From contig NC_015064.1 in assembly GCF_000178975.2 (NCBI RefSeq), forward strand, positions 62,001 to 126,000: a stretch of 64,000 nucleotides of DNA. The letters run 5' to 3'. The notes under the pieces were generated by a model that saw nothing but the letters and a program-made list of their open reading frames with translations, was not told where the DNA came from and made no database searches. The stretch is from Granulicella tundricola MP5ACTX9 (lineage in GTDB: Bacteria > Acidobacteriota > Terriglobia > Terriglobales > Acidobacteriaceae). The position numbers and the translations under genes are program-made. Shown here one piece after another: positions 21,670-31,106 of this stretch. Each line of letters begins with the position of its first letter. Position 1 is the stretch's first letter.

Positions 21670-22521
21670 TTGATCAATCCCGTACATCGTGCTTCCGCCG
21701 CGCTCGCCACCTTTGGGCTGCTCTTCGCCCTCGGCTGTCGGCAGGATATGCACAACCAGCCCAAGTTTGTTCCGCAACGAGGCACTGAATTCTTCGCGGA
21801 TGGCCGGTCGGCACGTCCCCAGGTTGACAATACCGTCGCCCGTGGCCAGCTGCACGAAGATACCTACTTCTATACCGGTATGCAGAACGGTCAGGAAGGC
21901 AACGCGATGCCGTTCCCGGTCACGATGGATGTCATGGCCCGCGGCCAGGAACGCTACAACATCTACTGCACTCCCTGCCACTCGCGTGTCGGCAACGGCG
22001 CAGGGATGATTGTGGAGCGTGGATACTCGCAAGCTGGAAACTTCCATACCGCCCGCCTTCAGGCAGCGCCGCTGGGCCACTTTTTCAACGTGATCTCGAA
22101 CGGGTACGGAGCGATGCCGGACTATGCGGCGCAACTCACACCCGAGGATCGCTGGGCAGTCGTCGCGTACATCAAGGCACTCCAGCTGAGCCAGAACGCC
22201 GATCAGGGTTCCGTTGCAGCCGGACAGCATGTCGAGCGCCTCAGTGATATCGCAGAGCGGGAAGGCCTGCCTGCCACTTTTGTCAGTGAATGGACAACGC
22301 CTGCAACCGCCGTCACCGGGACACCGAACGGCCAGCCATATGTTCTGAGTCTCGATCAGATGGGTAGTGCAGGTGGCGGTTCGGCACAGCACCCGGCTCA
22401 GGCCGTCGCCTCCAAGGCACCCACCAGTCCGGGGGCCAACCCCGTCGCAAGTGGTGTACCTCACGGCCAGACCAGCACGGGCTACCCCATGACCCCTACA
22501 TCCCCCGGCCATCCTGAATAG
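21670..22521 (+). CDS. actE: Alternative complex III monohaem cytochrome c lipoprotein ActE
   Basis: Cytochrome c subunit with one CTPCH haem site and a Met ligand region (GYGAMPDYAAQLTPEDRWAV). A short hydrophobic signal ends in a lipobox-like FALGC, so it is probably a membrane-anchored lipoprotein. The start is uncertain. There is no in-frame ATG or GTG near the signal. TTG at 21670 is used here, but the GGAGG at 21647-21651 is ideally spaced for the in-frame ATT at 21658. The C-terminal 60 residues are a Gly/Ser/Pro-rich tail. It accepts electrons from ActA and can hand them to the oxidase. Confidence 0.9.
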   Translation: MINPVHRASAALATFGLLFALGCRQDMHNQPKFVPQRGTEFFADGRSARPQVDNTVARGQLHEDTYFYTGMQNGQEGNAMPFPVTMDVMARGQERYNIYCTPCHSRVGNGAGMIVERGYSQAGNFHTARLQAAPLGHFFNVISNGYGAMPDYAAQLTPEDRWAVVAYIKALQLSQNADQGSVAAGQHVERLSDIAEREGLPATFVSEWTTPATAVTGTPNGQPYVLSLDQMGSAGGGSAQHPAQAVASKAPTSPGANPVASGVPHGQTSTGYPMTPTSPGHPE

Positions 22522-22588
22522 GAAGCCGTCTGAAGCTCAAGCAACTGATTTGTTCGACTAACTCGATTTCAACGAAGGCCTGAAAAGC

Positions 22589-23923
22589 ATGTCATCTGGA
22601 TACGTACAACACGAGGCTGATCACGGACACGGCCACCACGGGCCGAAGGTATTGCCCGAAAAGCTGAACTCGCCCGAGGTTCTCACCGTCTGGCGGACCC
22701 GTGCGCTGATGATTGCGGTCATCGCTGCAGTCATCTCACTGGTCTTCCTGTTTGTCCCCGGCGGAAAGTCGCACATGCTGCGAGCCTATTTGCTTGGCTT
22801 CATGATCTGCTTCTCCTTTGCCGGCGGTGGACTTGTCCTGCTTATGCTGCAGTATGTCACCGGCGGTAAATGGGGTCTGCTCCTGCGCCGTCCGCTCGAG
22901 GCGATGACCCGCACCATCGGACTCGTGGCTCTCTTTATCCTGCCAATCGGCTTCTTCATGAAGCACCTCTACCAGTGGGCGCGCTATCCCAGCATCGCTG
23001 ACGAACGTAATGCTCTGGCCCACGGCTGGATCGACAAGGAGCAGGCCTGGACTGACATCTCCAAGCACGCAATGTTCAATCCGACCAGCGCCATCATCCA
23101 GACGATTGTCGTCTTCGCCGTGCTCGGCACCTTGACCTACATTCTGAACAAGTGGTCGCTTGAGCGTGACGCAGATCCTGCCGCCGGAAGCATTGCAAGC
23201 TATGACCGCTGGCGCGTCCGTTTTGAGAACCTCTGCGGTCCAGGAATCTTCATCTACGTTGTCTGCCTGACCGATGCTGCCTTGCTTTGGATCATGTCGC
23301 TTGACGTTACCTGGTACTCCTCAATCTGGGGGCTCAAGTTCCTGGTCGGCCAGGGCTACGCAGTACTCGCACTTGGTATCTTGACTGTCGTCAAGCTCTC
23401 CAAGACAGAGCCCATGAAGACGCTGCTGCGCACCACCGAGCAGCACGACCTCGGCAAGTTCATCTTTGCCTTCGTCATGTTGAACATCTACCTGACCTTC
23501 GCCGAATTCCTGATCATCTGGTCCGGCAACGTGCCGGACGAGATTCCCTGGTACTTGAGCCGCATCCGCGGTGACTGGTGGTGGATCTGCACGCTCGACT
23601 TCGTCTGCCACTGGTTGATCCCGTTCTGCCTCCTTCTCTCGCGTGATCTCAAGCGGAGCAAGAAGCGCCTCACCGCGATCGTCAGCTTCATGCTGCTGGC
23701 CCGTTGCATCGATATGTTCTGGATTATCGAGCCCAACTTCAAGGACGCCGCAAGCAACCTGCATCTCGCGGGGAACTTCGGAATCCTGGCCTATCTCACC
23801 GTGCCGGTCTGTGTCATCGCTCTGTGGTGGGCCTACTACTGCACCCAGCTGATGAGCCGTCCCCTGGTCAACGTCAACGATCCTCACCTTGAGGAGATTC
23901 TGGAGCCTGAACATGCCCATTAA
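22589..23923 (+). CDS. actF: Alternative complex III NrfD-like subunit ActF
   Basis: 444-aa second NrfD-family membrane subunit, paralogous to ActC. The N-terminus is His-rich (HEADHGHGHHGPK), a common feature of ActF. It has about ten helices, among them MIAVIAAVISLVFLFVPGGK, AMTRTIGLVALFILPIGFFMK and DEIPWYLSRIRGDWWWICTLDFVCHWLIPF. ActF lies next to ActC in the complex and is proposed to form part of a proton half-channel. Its end overlaps the next ATG by 11 bases. Confidence 0.95.
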   Translation: MSSGYVQHEADHGHGHHGPKVLPEKLNSPEVLTVWRTRALMIAVIAAVISLVFLFVPGGKSHMLRAYLLGFMICFSFAGGGLVLLMLQYVTGGKWGLLLRRPLEAMTRTIGLVALFILPIGFFMKHLYQWARYPSIADERNALAHGWIDKEQAWTDISKHAMFNPTSAIIQTIVVFAVLGTLTYILNKWSLERDADPAAGSIASYDRWRVRFENLCGPGIFIYVVCLTDAALLWIMSLDVTWYSSIWGLKFLVGQGYAVLALGILTVVKLSKTEPMKTLLRTTEQHDLGKFIFAFVMLNIYLTFAEFLIIWSGNVPDEIPWYLSRIRGDWWWICTLDFVCHWLIPFCLLLSRDLKRSKKRLTAIVSFMLLARCIDMFWIIEPNFKDAASNLHLAGNFGILAYLTVPVCVIALWWAYYCTQLMSRPLVNVNDPHLEEILEPEHAH

Positions 23924-24626
23924 CGACGGCAAGATCAATGCGGGTGAGCATGCCCCACCGAAAGGCGATATCGTCAACCATCCAGACAGTGGTCCGGAGA
24001 GCGTCAAACTCGGTTACGAGACCACCGACGTCAATGCCGGAGGGGTTGCAGTCTTCCTCGCGGGTCTCTTTGGCTTCGTCTTGATCTTCTTTGCCTTTTG
24101 CTTCCTCATGGGTAAGACCATCAATACAGCCCTTGAGAAGCAGGACGGTCCGGTCGATAAATGGCACAACCAGAACACGATCTTCGAAGGCGCGCTGGCG
24201 AACGGCGGCAAGCGCGAAGATCTGAAGAGCAATGCTGCCATTCAGCAACAGCAGTTGCAGCAGATGACAGCAGCCTTTCCTGGTCCCCGTCTTCAGACCG
24301 ATGACGGCAATCAGGACACGGCGGATCTCCACGCGCGCGAGGATCTCCTGCTGGATCACTACAGCACAACCGCCGGCGAGCAAGGCATCCGGATTCCCAT
24401 CGATCGCGCCATGCTGCTCGTCGTTCAGAAGGGTCTTCCAGTGACAGCAGCCGCTCAGTCCGGGCAGGAGTTGGCAGGCGATCACAAGCCCGTAGTTCTG
24501 GTTCCTTTGACGAGCGGCTTCGCTCGGACCGGCTACGAACTTGACACCATCGAAGCCCGGGCTCAGAAGATGAGCTTCGCCAAAGAGGAAGAGTCCAGCC
24601 ACGCAGAGTTGAAGCCCATCCGTTAG
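23913..24626 (+). CDS. One-helix protein of unknown function between actF and sco
   Basis: 237 aa from the ATG at 23913, which lies inside the end of actF, so translation is probably coupled. The N-terminal 45 residues are soluble. One transmembrane helix (GGVAVFLAGLFGFVLIFFAF) follows, and the rest is periplasmic. The central stretch ADLHAREDLLLDHYS...GIRIPIDRAMLLVVQKGLP resembles a short conserved unit found in hypothetical proteins next to SCO and oxidase genes in acidobacteria. A role in assembly or as an accessory subunit of the ACIII-oxidase supercomplex is an inference from position only. Confidence 0.8.
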   Translation: MPINDGKINAGEHAPPKGDIVNHPDSGPESVKLGYETTDVNAGGVAVFLAGLFGFVLIFFAFCFLMGKTINTALEKQDGPVDKWHNQNTIFEGALANGGKREDLKSNAAIQQQQLQQMTAAFPGPRLQTDDGNQDTADLHAREDLLLDHYSTTAGEQGIRIPIDRAMLLVVQKGLPVTAAAQSGQELAGDHKPVVLVPLTSGFARTGYELDTIEARAQKMSFAKEEESSHAELKPIR

Positions 24627-24679
24627 ACGCACCGCTTTTGATACCCCTCAGGGGCATAACATAGAGGAAGAGACGAGAG

Positions 24680-25603
24680 ATGCCGAAGAGCCTTACAACC
24701 CGGAAAAGCTGGTGGATGGGAGTCCTATCCGCCGCGCTCCTCGCTGGCTTCAGCGCCGGGCTGTCCGCTCAGGTCTCCTCATATGGGGATAAGGAAACCG
24801 GTCAGAATACCGGGGACCAACTTCCCCAGGTTCTGCAAAAAGTCGCCGTCACGCAGCACCTCAACCAGGCCCTCCCGGCCGGTGCGGAGTTTGTCGATGA
24901 AACGGGAAAGACGGTCCACCTCTCCGATTACTTCGGACATCGGCCCGCGCTGCTTTCTCTCGTTTACTTCAACTGCCCCATGCTCTGTTCTGAAGAGTTG
25001 GACGGCATGACCTCGGCGCTGGAGATGGTCAAGCTGACACCGGGGAAAGACTTCGATGTCATCATCATCAGCATCGACCCGAGCGACACGCCAGAGGCCG
25101 CGGCAAAGAAGAAAGCTTTCTACCTCAAGCGTTATGGCCGGCCCGAGACCGCGGCAGGCTGGCACTTTCTGACCGGCCAGCGCCCCGCGATCGATGCGGT
25201 GACAAGCGCGACCGGCTTCGGCTACGTGCGGGTACCAGGCCCGGACGGAAAACTCACTCAGTTCGCCCATGCCAGCTCGCTTGAGGTTGTCACCACCGAT
25301 GGCAAGCTCGCTCAGTACTATCTCGGAGTGGAATACTCACCCAAGGATGTTCTTCTGGGTTTGATCGAAGCTTCGGGTAATAAGATCGGTTCACCGGTCG
25401 CAAACATTTTGACGTACTGCTACCACTACGATCCGCAAACAAACAAACACTCCCTGATTGTGGCGCGTGTGGTGCAGTTTGGTGGGATGGTGACGATGGC
25501 GTCGCTGGGTGGGTTTATGTTTCTTATGTTCCGCCGGGATTTGAAGCTCGGAAGGGAACATGATCTAACCGGGTCGGACACCGAGAAAACGGATAAAGGG
25601 TAA
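24680..25603 (+). CDS. SCO1/SenC-family copper chaperone
   Basis: 307 aa. A signal peptide (residues 12-30, ALLAGFSAGLSAQ) leads into a thioredoxin-like SCO domain. The copper-binding CPMLC lies at residues 98-102 (YFNCPMLCSEELDG), and the third ligand His sits in FAHASSLEVVTTDGK. A C-terminal membrane helix (MVTMASLGGFMFLMFRR) follows and is unusual, since most SCO proteins have only the N-terminal anchor. SCO proteins load CuA in oxidase subunit II, which is encoded three bases downstream. Confidence 0.93.
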   Translation: MPKSLTTRKSWWMGVLSAALLAGFSAGLSAQVSSYGDKETGQNTGDQLPQVLQKVAVTQHLNQALPAGAEFVDETGKTVHLSDYFGHRPALLSLVYFNCPMLCSEELDGMTSALEMVKLTPGKDFDVIIISIDPSDTPEAAAKKKAFYLKRYGRPETAAGWHFLTGQRPAIDAVTSATGFGYVRVPGPDGKLTQFAHASSLEVVTTDGKLAQYYLGVEYSPKDVLLGLIEASGNKIGSPVANILTYCYHYDPQTNKHSLIVARVVQFGGMVTMASLGGFMFLMFRRDLKLGREHDLTGSDTEKTDKG

Positions 25604-25605
25604 CG

Positions 25606-26649
25606 ATGCATATCAGTCCAGTTTTGTGGCAATTTTTGACGAAGTGGCTCGCGGCCTCCGCCCTGTTCCCGCGGGAAGCCTCCACGATCGCGCCGTACGC
25701 GGACGCGCTCTACTTCTTTCTGATCGGTATGACGATCTTCGGCCTCATCCTGGTCGGAGTACTCGTCTTCGGCTTCTCGATCCGTTACCGCGCATCTCGT
25801 AGCCCTGTGGCTACCCAGGTTGAAGGATCGACGCTGCTGGAAGCGACATGGACGATCATCCCCCTCGCAATCTTCCTCGTTACGTTCGTCTGGGGAGCCC
25901 TGCTCTACTTCCGGATCTACAATCCGCCCGCCAATGCGATGAACATCTACATCGTCGGCAAACAGTGGATGTGGAAGGCTGAGCATCCTGGCGGGCAGCA
26001 CGAGATCAACAATCTCCATGTCCCGACAGGCCGACCTGTTCAGCTCACGATGATCTCGCAGGACGTCTTCCACAGCTTCTCCATCCCTGACTTCCGCGTC
26101 AAGCGTGAGGTGATTCCAGGACGTTATTCCACCGTCTGGTTTCAGGCGACAGATCCGGGCACCTATCACATCTTCTGCACTCAGTACTGTGGAACGAAGC
26201 ACTCCGGAATGATCGGTGAAGTTACCGTACTCACGCCTGCCGACTACCAGAAGTGGACCGAACAGTCGACGAGCGGCATGAGCCTTGCCCAAAACGGAGA
26301 GCGTCTCTTCGCAAGCATGGGTTGCAATGCCTGCCATTCAGGAACGGCCGCCGCCCGCGGACCAAACCTGGCCGGTGTCTATGGTTCGAAGCTCACCCTG
26401 ACCAATGGATCGCAAGTCCTGGTCAACGACGCTTATCTTCGCGACGCAATTCTTAACCCGTCACAGCACGTCACAGCGGGATACGCGCCGATTATGCCGA
26501 CCTACCAGGGGCAGATCAGCGAAGACGGTTTGATCGACCTGGTGGAGTACATCAAGAATCAGAACAGCAACTATCGTAACCAGCAGACGCTGGGTACGTC
26601 ACAGTCGGACCTTGCGGCGCCCACAACGCCGGGGATGGTGAAGCAATGA
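25606..26649 (+). CDS. coxB: Cytochrome c oxidase subunit II with fused cytochrome c (caa3 type)
   Basis: 347 aa: two transmembrane helices (residues 35-60 and 80-105), then the cupredoxin CuA domain. Its ligands are in [18 protein letters not shown] and [12 protein letters not shown] (Cys-x3-Cys-x3-His-x2-Met, about residue 189). A C-terminal cytochrome c domain carries CNACH near residue 240. The fused haem makes this a caa3-type oxidase able to take electrons directly from ACIII. The stop overlaps the coxA start by four bases (ATGA). Confidence 0.96.
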   Translation: MHISPVLWQFLTKWLAASALFPREASTIAPYADALYFFLIGMTIFGLILVGVLVFGFSIRYRASRSPVATQVEGSTLLEATWTIIPLAIFLVTFVWGALLYFRIYNPPANAMNIYIVGKQWMWKAEHPGGQHEINNLHVPTGRPVQLTMISQDVFHSFSIPDFRVKREVIPGRYSTVWFQATDPGTYHIFCTQYCGTKHSGMIGEVTVLTPADYQKWTEQSTSGMSLAQNGERLFASMGCNACHSGTAAARGPNLAGVYGSKLTLTNGSQVLVNDAYLRDAILNPSQHVTAGYAPIMPTYQGQISEDGLIDLVEYIKNQNSNYRNQQTLGTSQSDLAAPTTPGMVKQ

Positions 26650-28319
26650 GCGCAGCCTCTTCCACGATCGTCAATCTCCCAGACCAGCGCACGGCTACGT
26701 TGCCAAAGCGCAACTACCTCAACAATGAGCACGGGTTGATGAGCTGGTTGCTGACCGGCGATCATAAGCGCATCGCGATGCTTTACCTCATCTCGATCAC
26801 CTTCTTCTTCTTTATAGGAGGAGCCTTCGCTGGTCTGATTCGCCTTGAACTTCTGACGCCTCAGCCTGACCTCGTGGCCTCCGATACGTATAACAAGTTC
26901 TTCACCATGCACGGCATCATCATGATCTTCCTGTTTCTGGTCCCCTCCGTTCCGGCGACCCTCGGGAATTTCCTGATTCCGATTATGCTTGGCGCAAAAG
27001 ATCTGGCTTTCCCGAAGATCAACCTGCTCAGCTGGTATCTCTACATGGCCGGCGGCACCTTCACCCTCGCGGCCCTGGTGCTCGGCGGCGTTGACACCGG
27101 TTGGACCTTCACGACCCCCCTCTCGACGCACTACCTCAACACCCATGTAGTGACGGCAGCCACCGCAATCTTCATTGCAGGTTTCAGCTCCATCTTTACG
27201 GGTCTCAACTTCATCGTGACGATTCACCGTATGCGCGCACCGGGTATGACCTGGTTCCGCATGCCGCTCTTCGTCTGGTCGAACTATGCTGCGTCAATTC
27301 TGATGGTTCTCGGAACTCCGGTTCTTGCCATCGCAATCGTTCTGGTCGCGCTGGAACGGCTCATCGGAATCGGTGTCTTTGACCCCACCAAGGGTGGCGA
27401 CCCTCTCCTCTTTCAACATCTCTTCTGGTTCTACTCGCATCCTGCCGTTTACATCATGATCCTTCCCGGTATGGGTGTGATCTCAGAGGTGATCTCCACC
27501 TTTAGCCGTAAGCGCGTCTTCGGTTACACGGCCGTTGCCTTCTCTTCGGTAGCGATCGCCCTCTTCGGCTTCTTCGTATGGGCGCACCACATGTTCATCA
27601 TGGGCGTCTCGAACTACTCGGCCCTGGTCTTCTCGCTTCTGACCATGCTCGTTGCAGTCCCATCCGCAATCAAGATCTTCAACTGGGCCTTCACACTCCA
27701 AAAGGGCTCCATCACCTTCGAGACCCCGATGCTTTATGCCTTCGGCTTCCTTGGGCTATTCACCATTGGTGGTCTGACGGGTGTGTTTCTCGGTTCGCTG
27801 GGAATGGATATTCACCTGACAGAGACGTACTTCATCGTGGCCCACTTCCACTTTGTCATGGTGGGCGGGATGCTGATGGCGTTCCTCGCAGGAATTCACT
27901 TCTGGTGGCCGAAGATGACGGGCCGTATGTATCCGGAGTCGATGTCCAAACTTGCGGCCGTCACCACCTTCATCGGTTTCAACCTGACCTTCCTGCCCCA
28001 GTTCATCCTCGGCTACCTGGGCATGCCGCGCCGTTATCACGCTTACCCCCCCGAGTTCCAGGTTCTCAACGTCCTCTCCACCGCTGGAGCAACCGTCCTC
28101 GGCGTGGGCTATCTTCTCCCAATGCTCTACCTCGCATGGTCGCTGAAGTACGGTGCCATTGCCGGTAACAATCCGTGGCAGGCTACTGGCCTCGAATGGC
28201 AGATCCAGTCTCCCCCGTTGACGGAGAACTTCATCGAGGTTCCGATCGTCGAACACGAAGCCTACGACTATGAATGGCTCGCAAACAAGACTGCAAATGA
28301 GGTGACGACCGTTGGCTAA
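26646..28319 (+). CDS. coxA: Cytochrome c oxidase subunit I, A2-type haem-copper oxidase
   Basis: 557-aa proton-pumping catalytic subunit with twelve helices. Haem and copper ligands appear in [10 protein letters not shown] (low-spin haem), [11 protein letters not shown] (CuB His plus the cross-linked Tyr), [10 protein letters not shown] (CuB His pair) and [15 protein letters not shown] (both haem irons). The motif [10 protein letters not shown], with Tyr-Ser in place of the Glu of classic enzymes, marks it as an A2-type D-channel, as in the caa3 oxidases of Rhodothermus and Thermus. It lies between coxB (4-base overlap) and coxC (8-base overlap). Confidence 0.97.
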   Translation: MSAASSTIVNLPDQRTATLPKRNYLNNEHGLMSWLLTGDHKRIAMLYLISITFFFFIGGAFAGLIRLELLTPQPDLVASDTYNKFFTMHGIIMIFLFLVPSVPATLGNFLIPIMLGAKDLAFPKINLLSWYLYMAGGTFTLAALVLGGVDTGWTFTTPLSTHYLNTHVVTAATAIFIAGFSSIFTGLNFIVTIHRMRAPGMTWFRMPLFVWSNYAASILMVLGTPVLAIAIVLVALERLIGIGVFDPTKGGDPLLFQHLFWFYSHPAVYIMILPGMGVISEVISTFSRKRVFGYTAVAFSSVAIALFGFFVWAHHMFIMGVSNYSALVFSLLTMLVAVPSAIKIFNWAFTLQKGSITFETPMLYAFGFLGLFTIGGLTGVFLGSLGMDIHLTETYFIVAHFHFVMVGGMLMAFLAGIHFWWPKMTGRMYPESMSKLAAVTTFIGFNLTFLPQFILGYLGMPRRYHAYPPEFQVLNVLSTAGATVLGVGYLLPMLYLAWSLKYGAIAGNNPWQATGLEWQIQSPPLTENFIEVPIVEHEAYDYEWLANKTANEVTTVG

Positions 28320-29088
28320 CACCGTCGAAGACGTTCATGGACACGCCGGGCTTGAGACGGATCACGGTCATCACGACCACGTCGCACTCCCTCAGCATCG
28401 CCACCACTTTGAGACGGAGGAGCAACAGCGCGAAGCCGTAAGCTTCGGAATGTGGCTCTTTCTGCTGACCGAAATCATGTTCTTCGGCGGCATGTTCTTC
28501 GCATACCTCCTCTACCGCAACTGGTACTACGACGCATTCGTTGCGGCCTCTAACACCCTTGTCATCGGGTGGGGTGCGCTCAACACCGTCATCCTCATCT
28601 CGTCCGGTTTCTGCATGGCCGTGGGCGTCTGGGCTGCTGAAGTCCGCAACCAGAAGATTCTGGTCCTTATGCTTTGGCTCACAACGATCTTTGGCATCGC
28701 CTTCCTGGGCGTCAAGGGGATCGAGTATACGGCCAAGTTCAAGGATCACCACGTACCGGGTGCCAGCTTCAACGTGAAGGAGTTTGTAAATCCTCCCATT
28801 GATGCGAATACGGGCAAACCGACCGAGAATCCGCTTCCTCCTGACATGGCACAGAAGACACAGATCTACTTCTTCCTGTACTTCGCCATGACCGGTATGC
28901 ACGCCGTTCACATGATCATCGGTATCGTCATTCTTTTCTGGCTCATTGCGAGAGCGAACAAGGGTGAATTCAGCACGGGCTACGTAGCGCCCATTGAGAA
29001 CTTCGGGCTTTACTGGCACTTTGTCGATATCGTCTGGCTCTTCTTGTTTCCGCTCCTCTATCTCATCAACCGTCACCCCCTGCACTAG
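28312..29088 (+). CDS. coxC: Cytochrome c oxidase subunit III
   Basis: 258 aa, overlapping the end of coxA. The start is a TTG (TTGGCTAAC) and the first 40 residues are His-rich. The helices include [20 protein letters not shown], with the family's conserved Glu, and [19 protein letters not shown]. The C-terminal block [19 protein letters not shown] and [18 protein letters not shown] is diagnostic for subunit III. The enzyme uses it to stabilise subunit I and possibly to feed O2. Confidence 0.95.
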   Translation: MANTVEDVHGHAGLETDHGHHDHVALPQHRHHFETEEQQREAVSFGMWLFLLTEIMFFGGMFFAYLLYRNWYYDAFVAASNTLVIGWGALNTVILISSGFCMAVGVWAAEVRNQKILVLMLWLTTIFGIAFLGVKGIEYTAKFKDHHVPGASFNVKEFVNPPIDANTGKPTENPLPPDMAQKTQIYFFLYFAMTGMHAVHMIIGIVILFWLIARANKGEFSTGYVAPIENFGLYWHFVDIVWLFLFPLLYLINRHPLH

Positions 29089-29120
29089 CACCACATTGAA
29101 TAAAAACAAGGGAGCAGACC

Positions 29121-29456
29121 GTGTCTCAAGCAAATGATGCATCGAACGTCAACAATCCGGAACACGTAGAACATCACATCGTTTCACCGCTACAGTACTC
29201 TTACGTCTTCGCCACACTGTTACTTTTCACCGCGATCACGGTGGGCGCTGCTTATGTTGAACTCGGGGTCTTCAACCCCATCGTGGCACTCGGTATCGCA
29301 TCCTTCAAGGCTGTCGTGGTTATCCTGTTCTTCATGCACGTGAAGTATCAGTCGCGCCTCATCAAAATGACGGTCGGTGCGGGTTTCTTCACTTTTCTCG
29401 TCATGATCACGATGACACTGAGCGACTACATCAGCCGCGCTTGGGGTCTTTGGTAA
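29121..29456 (+). CDS. coxD: Cytochrome c oxidase subunit IV (CtaF/CoxD-like)
   Basis: 111 aa, 32 bases after coxC with an AAGGGAG ribosome site; the start is GTG. There are three helices: YSYVFATLLLFTAITVGAAY, ALGIASFKAVVVILFFMHVK and MTVGAGFFTFLVMITMTLSD. The middle one, with FMHVKYQSRL, is characteristic of the prokaryotic subunit IV family. It is the last gene of the operon and is followed by a strong terminator. Confidence 0.93.
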   Translation: MSQANDASNVNNPEHVEHHIVSPLQYSYVFATLLLFTAITVGAAYVELGVFNPIVALGIASFKAVVVILFFMHVKYQSRLIKMTVGAGFFTFLVMITMTLSDYISRAWGLW

Positions 29457-29475
29457 CTCCGGACACCCTGCAACA

Positions 29476-29502
29476 AAAATGCGGCCTACGGGCCGCATTT
29501 CT
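29476..29502 (+). terminator. Terminator of the act-cox operon
   Basis: AAATGCGGCC and GGCCGCATTT form a perfect 10-bp stem around TACG, with A-rich sequence before and T-rich after. It follows coxD by about 20 bases and could also end the convergent permease transcript. Confidence 0.9.
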
Positions 29503-29535
29503 ATTGCAGGATGAATCAGCTATTTTGTGCTGTGA

Positions 29536-30810
29536 CTACTCGTATTTTAGCGTTTCCACCGGGTCCAACGCTGCAGCCCTGTTGGAAGGAAGAGTACCAA
29601 AGATAACGCCGACCAGAACCGAAGTAGACAGGGCAATCAACACTGATAGCCAGTCAAAGGGGAGCTTGAAGGGCGTAAGAAAGGTGACGCTGAGCGGCAC
29701 GGCAATCCCGCAAGCGCATCCCACGATGCCGCCTGCAAGAGAGAGAAAGACAGCTTCCGTAAGGAATTGAAGCCGAATCTCCCGATTCGTTGCACCGAGG
29801 GCCTTGCGAATCCCAATCTCACGAGTTCTGGCCTGCACATTCGCGAGCATCGAATTCATGATGCCTACGCCTGACACGATGAGGGTAAAGCCCGCAGCAA
29901 GCGTCAGGACGACAGTCAGGATATTTGCAATCTTGGACATCGTAGCCAGAATATCGGTCAGCGTCTGCGCCTTGTAAACACTGGTTGGACGATGGCGGCT
30001 CTGGATGATCTCCGTAATCCGTTTCGCCGCCGGCTCAACCTCGCTGGAGTCCTTCATGCTGAAGAAGATCTCCTTCAGGGTCTCGGTTCCCTCGAAGTAC
30101 CGAGCCACCTCGTATGGGGTTAGGAGCGTGCGGTCGCTAATCTCAGAAGTTCCAAAGGTATCGATGCTCTCCGTGAAGATGCCGATGACGGTGAAGGGGA
30201 TTCCGGTCACGGTGATCGTGCTTCCCACGCCTGCCTGGGTGCTGCCGTATAGCTCTTTGGCCAGTGGTGCGACCATGACGACAACGTTGGCGTGTGTCGT
30301 TGCATCCTGATCGTCGAAGAAGCGTCCGGCGATGAGTTTTAGATTGCGAACCTGTCTATATTGGGGACTCACGCCGAGCAGCATGGCGTTTTTCGTTACG
30401 CCGTTTCCGATGCTGATATTGTTGTGGTATTCCAGCATAGGCGAGCTCGCCACGATGCCGGGAACCTGCTCGATGACGGCGCGCATATCGTCGCGGGTCA
30501 TGAAATCAGGGGTGCTGACGTTGTTTGGCCCCATGACTTCGCCGCCGGCGTACTGCATCTCCACCTTGTTTGGACCCAGGCCGGAGATGGTATCCAAGGC
30601 GTATTGCTTGCCCGTAAGTCCGACGGTTACAACAAGGATGATGGAAGCAGAACCGATAACCATGCCCAGCATGGTGAGCAGAAACCGGAATTTGCTGGCC
30701 CGGAAGCTGTCGATGGCGAGCGAGATAATTTCACGGAAGGCGATGGTTGTGGTCGCGCTGGCGAGAGTTTTATCGAAGCTGGTGGACCGTTGGTTGTTTT
30801 CAGTTGCCAT
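29536..30810 (-). CDS. MacB/FtsX-family ABC transporter permease
   Basis: 424 aa. Helix 1 is KFRFLLTMLGMVIGSASIILV, a long periplasmic MacB_PCD domain follows (residues 60-290), and then three helices with IVSGVGIMNSMLANVQARTREIGIRKALG and a terminal NRAAALDPVETLKYE. It is a distant paralogue of the permeases at the start of the window. No ATPase or adaptor gene is adjacent. It ends convergently with the oxidase operon. Substrate unknown. Confidence 0.92.
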   Translation of the reverse strand: MATENNQRSTSFDKTLASATTTIAFREIISLAIDSFRASKFRFLLTMLGMVIGSASIILVVTVGLTGKQYALDTISGLGPNKVEMQYAGGEVMGPNNVSTPDFMTRDDMRAVIEQVPGIVASSPMLEYHNNISIGNGVTKNAMLLGVSPQYRQVRNLKLIAGRFFDDQDATTHANVVVMVAPLAKELYGSTQAGVGSTITVTGIPFTVIGIFTESIDTFGTSEISDRTLLTPYEVARYFEGTETLKEIFFSMKDSSEVEPAAKRITEIIQSRHRPTSVYKAQTLTDILATMSKIANILTVVLTLAAGFTLIVSGVGIMNSMLANVQARTREIGIRKALGATNREIRLQFLTEAVFLSLAGGIVGCACGIAVPLSVTFLTPFKLPFDWLSVLIALSTSVLVGVIFGTLPSNRAAALDPVETLKYE

Positions 30811-30888
30811 AATTCCTGTTAATTCGATTCAATCCAGTATCGCAGCGGTGCACTGTTTCCTGCTAACCTTTGTATATCCGCAGCTTGC

Positions 30889-30976
30889 GGAGGGATGTGT
30901 GAGTGGTTGAAACAGACGGTCTTGAAAACCGTTTTACCGCAAGGTAACGGGGGTTCGAATCCCTCTCCCTCCGCCA
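30889..30976 (+). tRNA. tRNA-Ser (anticodon UGA)
   Basis: The 7-bp acceptor stem GGAGGGA/TCCCTCC is perfect, the anticodon loop is CTTGAAA with TGA as anticodon, and a long class-II variable arm (ACCGCAAGGTAACG region) follows. The T-arm is GGGGGTTCGAATCCCTC, and the discriminator G and CCA are encoded. Its 3' end is the integration site of the island that begins just after it. Confidence 0.97.
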
Positions 30977-30977
30977 T
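30950..30977. repeat. attL: tRNA-Ser 3' end, left core repeat of the island
   Basis: 28 bases covering the T-arm, acceptor strand and CCA of tRNA-Ser plus one base, identical to 63581-63608. The integrase gene starts 130 bases downstream. A 3'-end tRNA copy at both ends is the standard mark of tyrosine-integrase insertion that restores the tRNA gene. Confidence 0.93.
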
Positions 30978-31017
30978 AGACTTCTAAGTCTTGTGGAATC
31001 AACAGTGGAATTTGGCT

Positions 31018-31025
31018 GGTTACAC
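31018..31025 (+). other. Putative integrase arm-type site GGTTACAC (left)
   Basis: The octamer GGTTACAC lies 40 bases inside the left core. The same octamer occurs twice, 12 bases apart, at 63428 and 63440 inside the right end. This layout fits arm-binding sites of a tyrosine integrase, but eight bases is a short match. Confidence 0.4.
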
Positions 31026-31080
31026 TCCGTGTGACACATTTGCCAATTTCCATTTCATAATGCTGGTCGAACGCTCCTTT

Positions 31081-31106
31081 CGGGTACTAGCCCTTAAGGA
31101 GTTCTT
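31081..31106 (+). promoter_or_regulatory. Leader motif 1 (GGGTACTAGCC) before the integrase gene
   Basis: CGGGTACTAGCC at 31081-31092 is followed by the ribosome site AAGGAG and the GTG start. CTCCTT just before the motif can pair with AAGGAG, so the ribosome site could be masked in a hairpin. The same core recurs before at least four other island reading frames. Confidence 0.45.
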
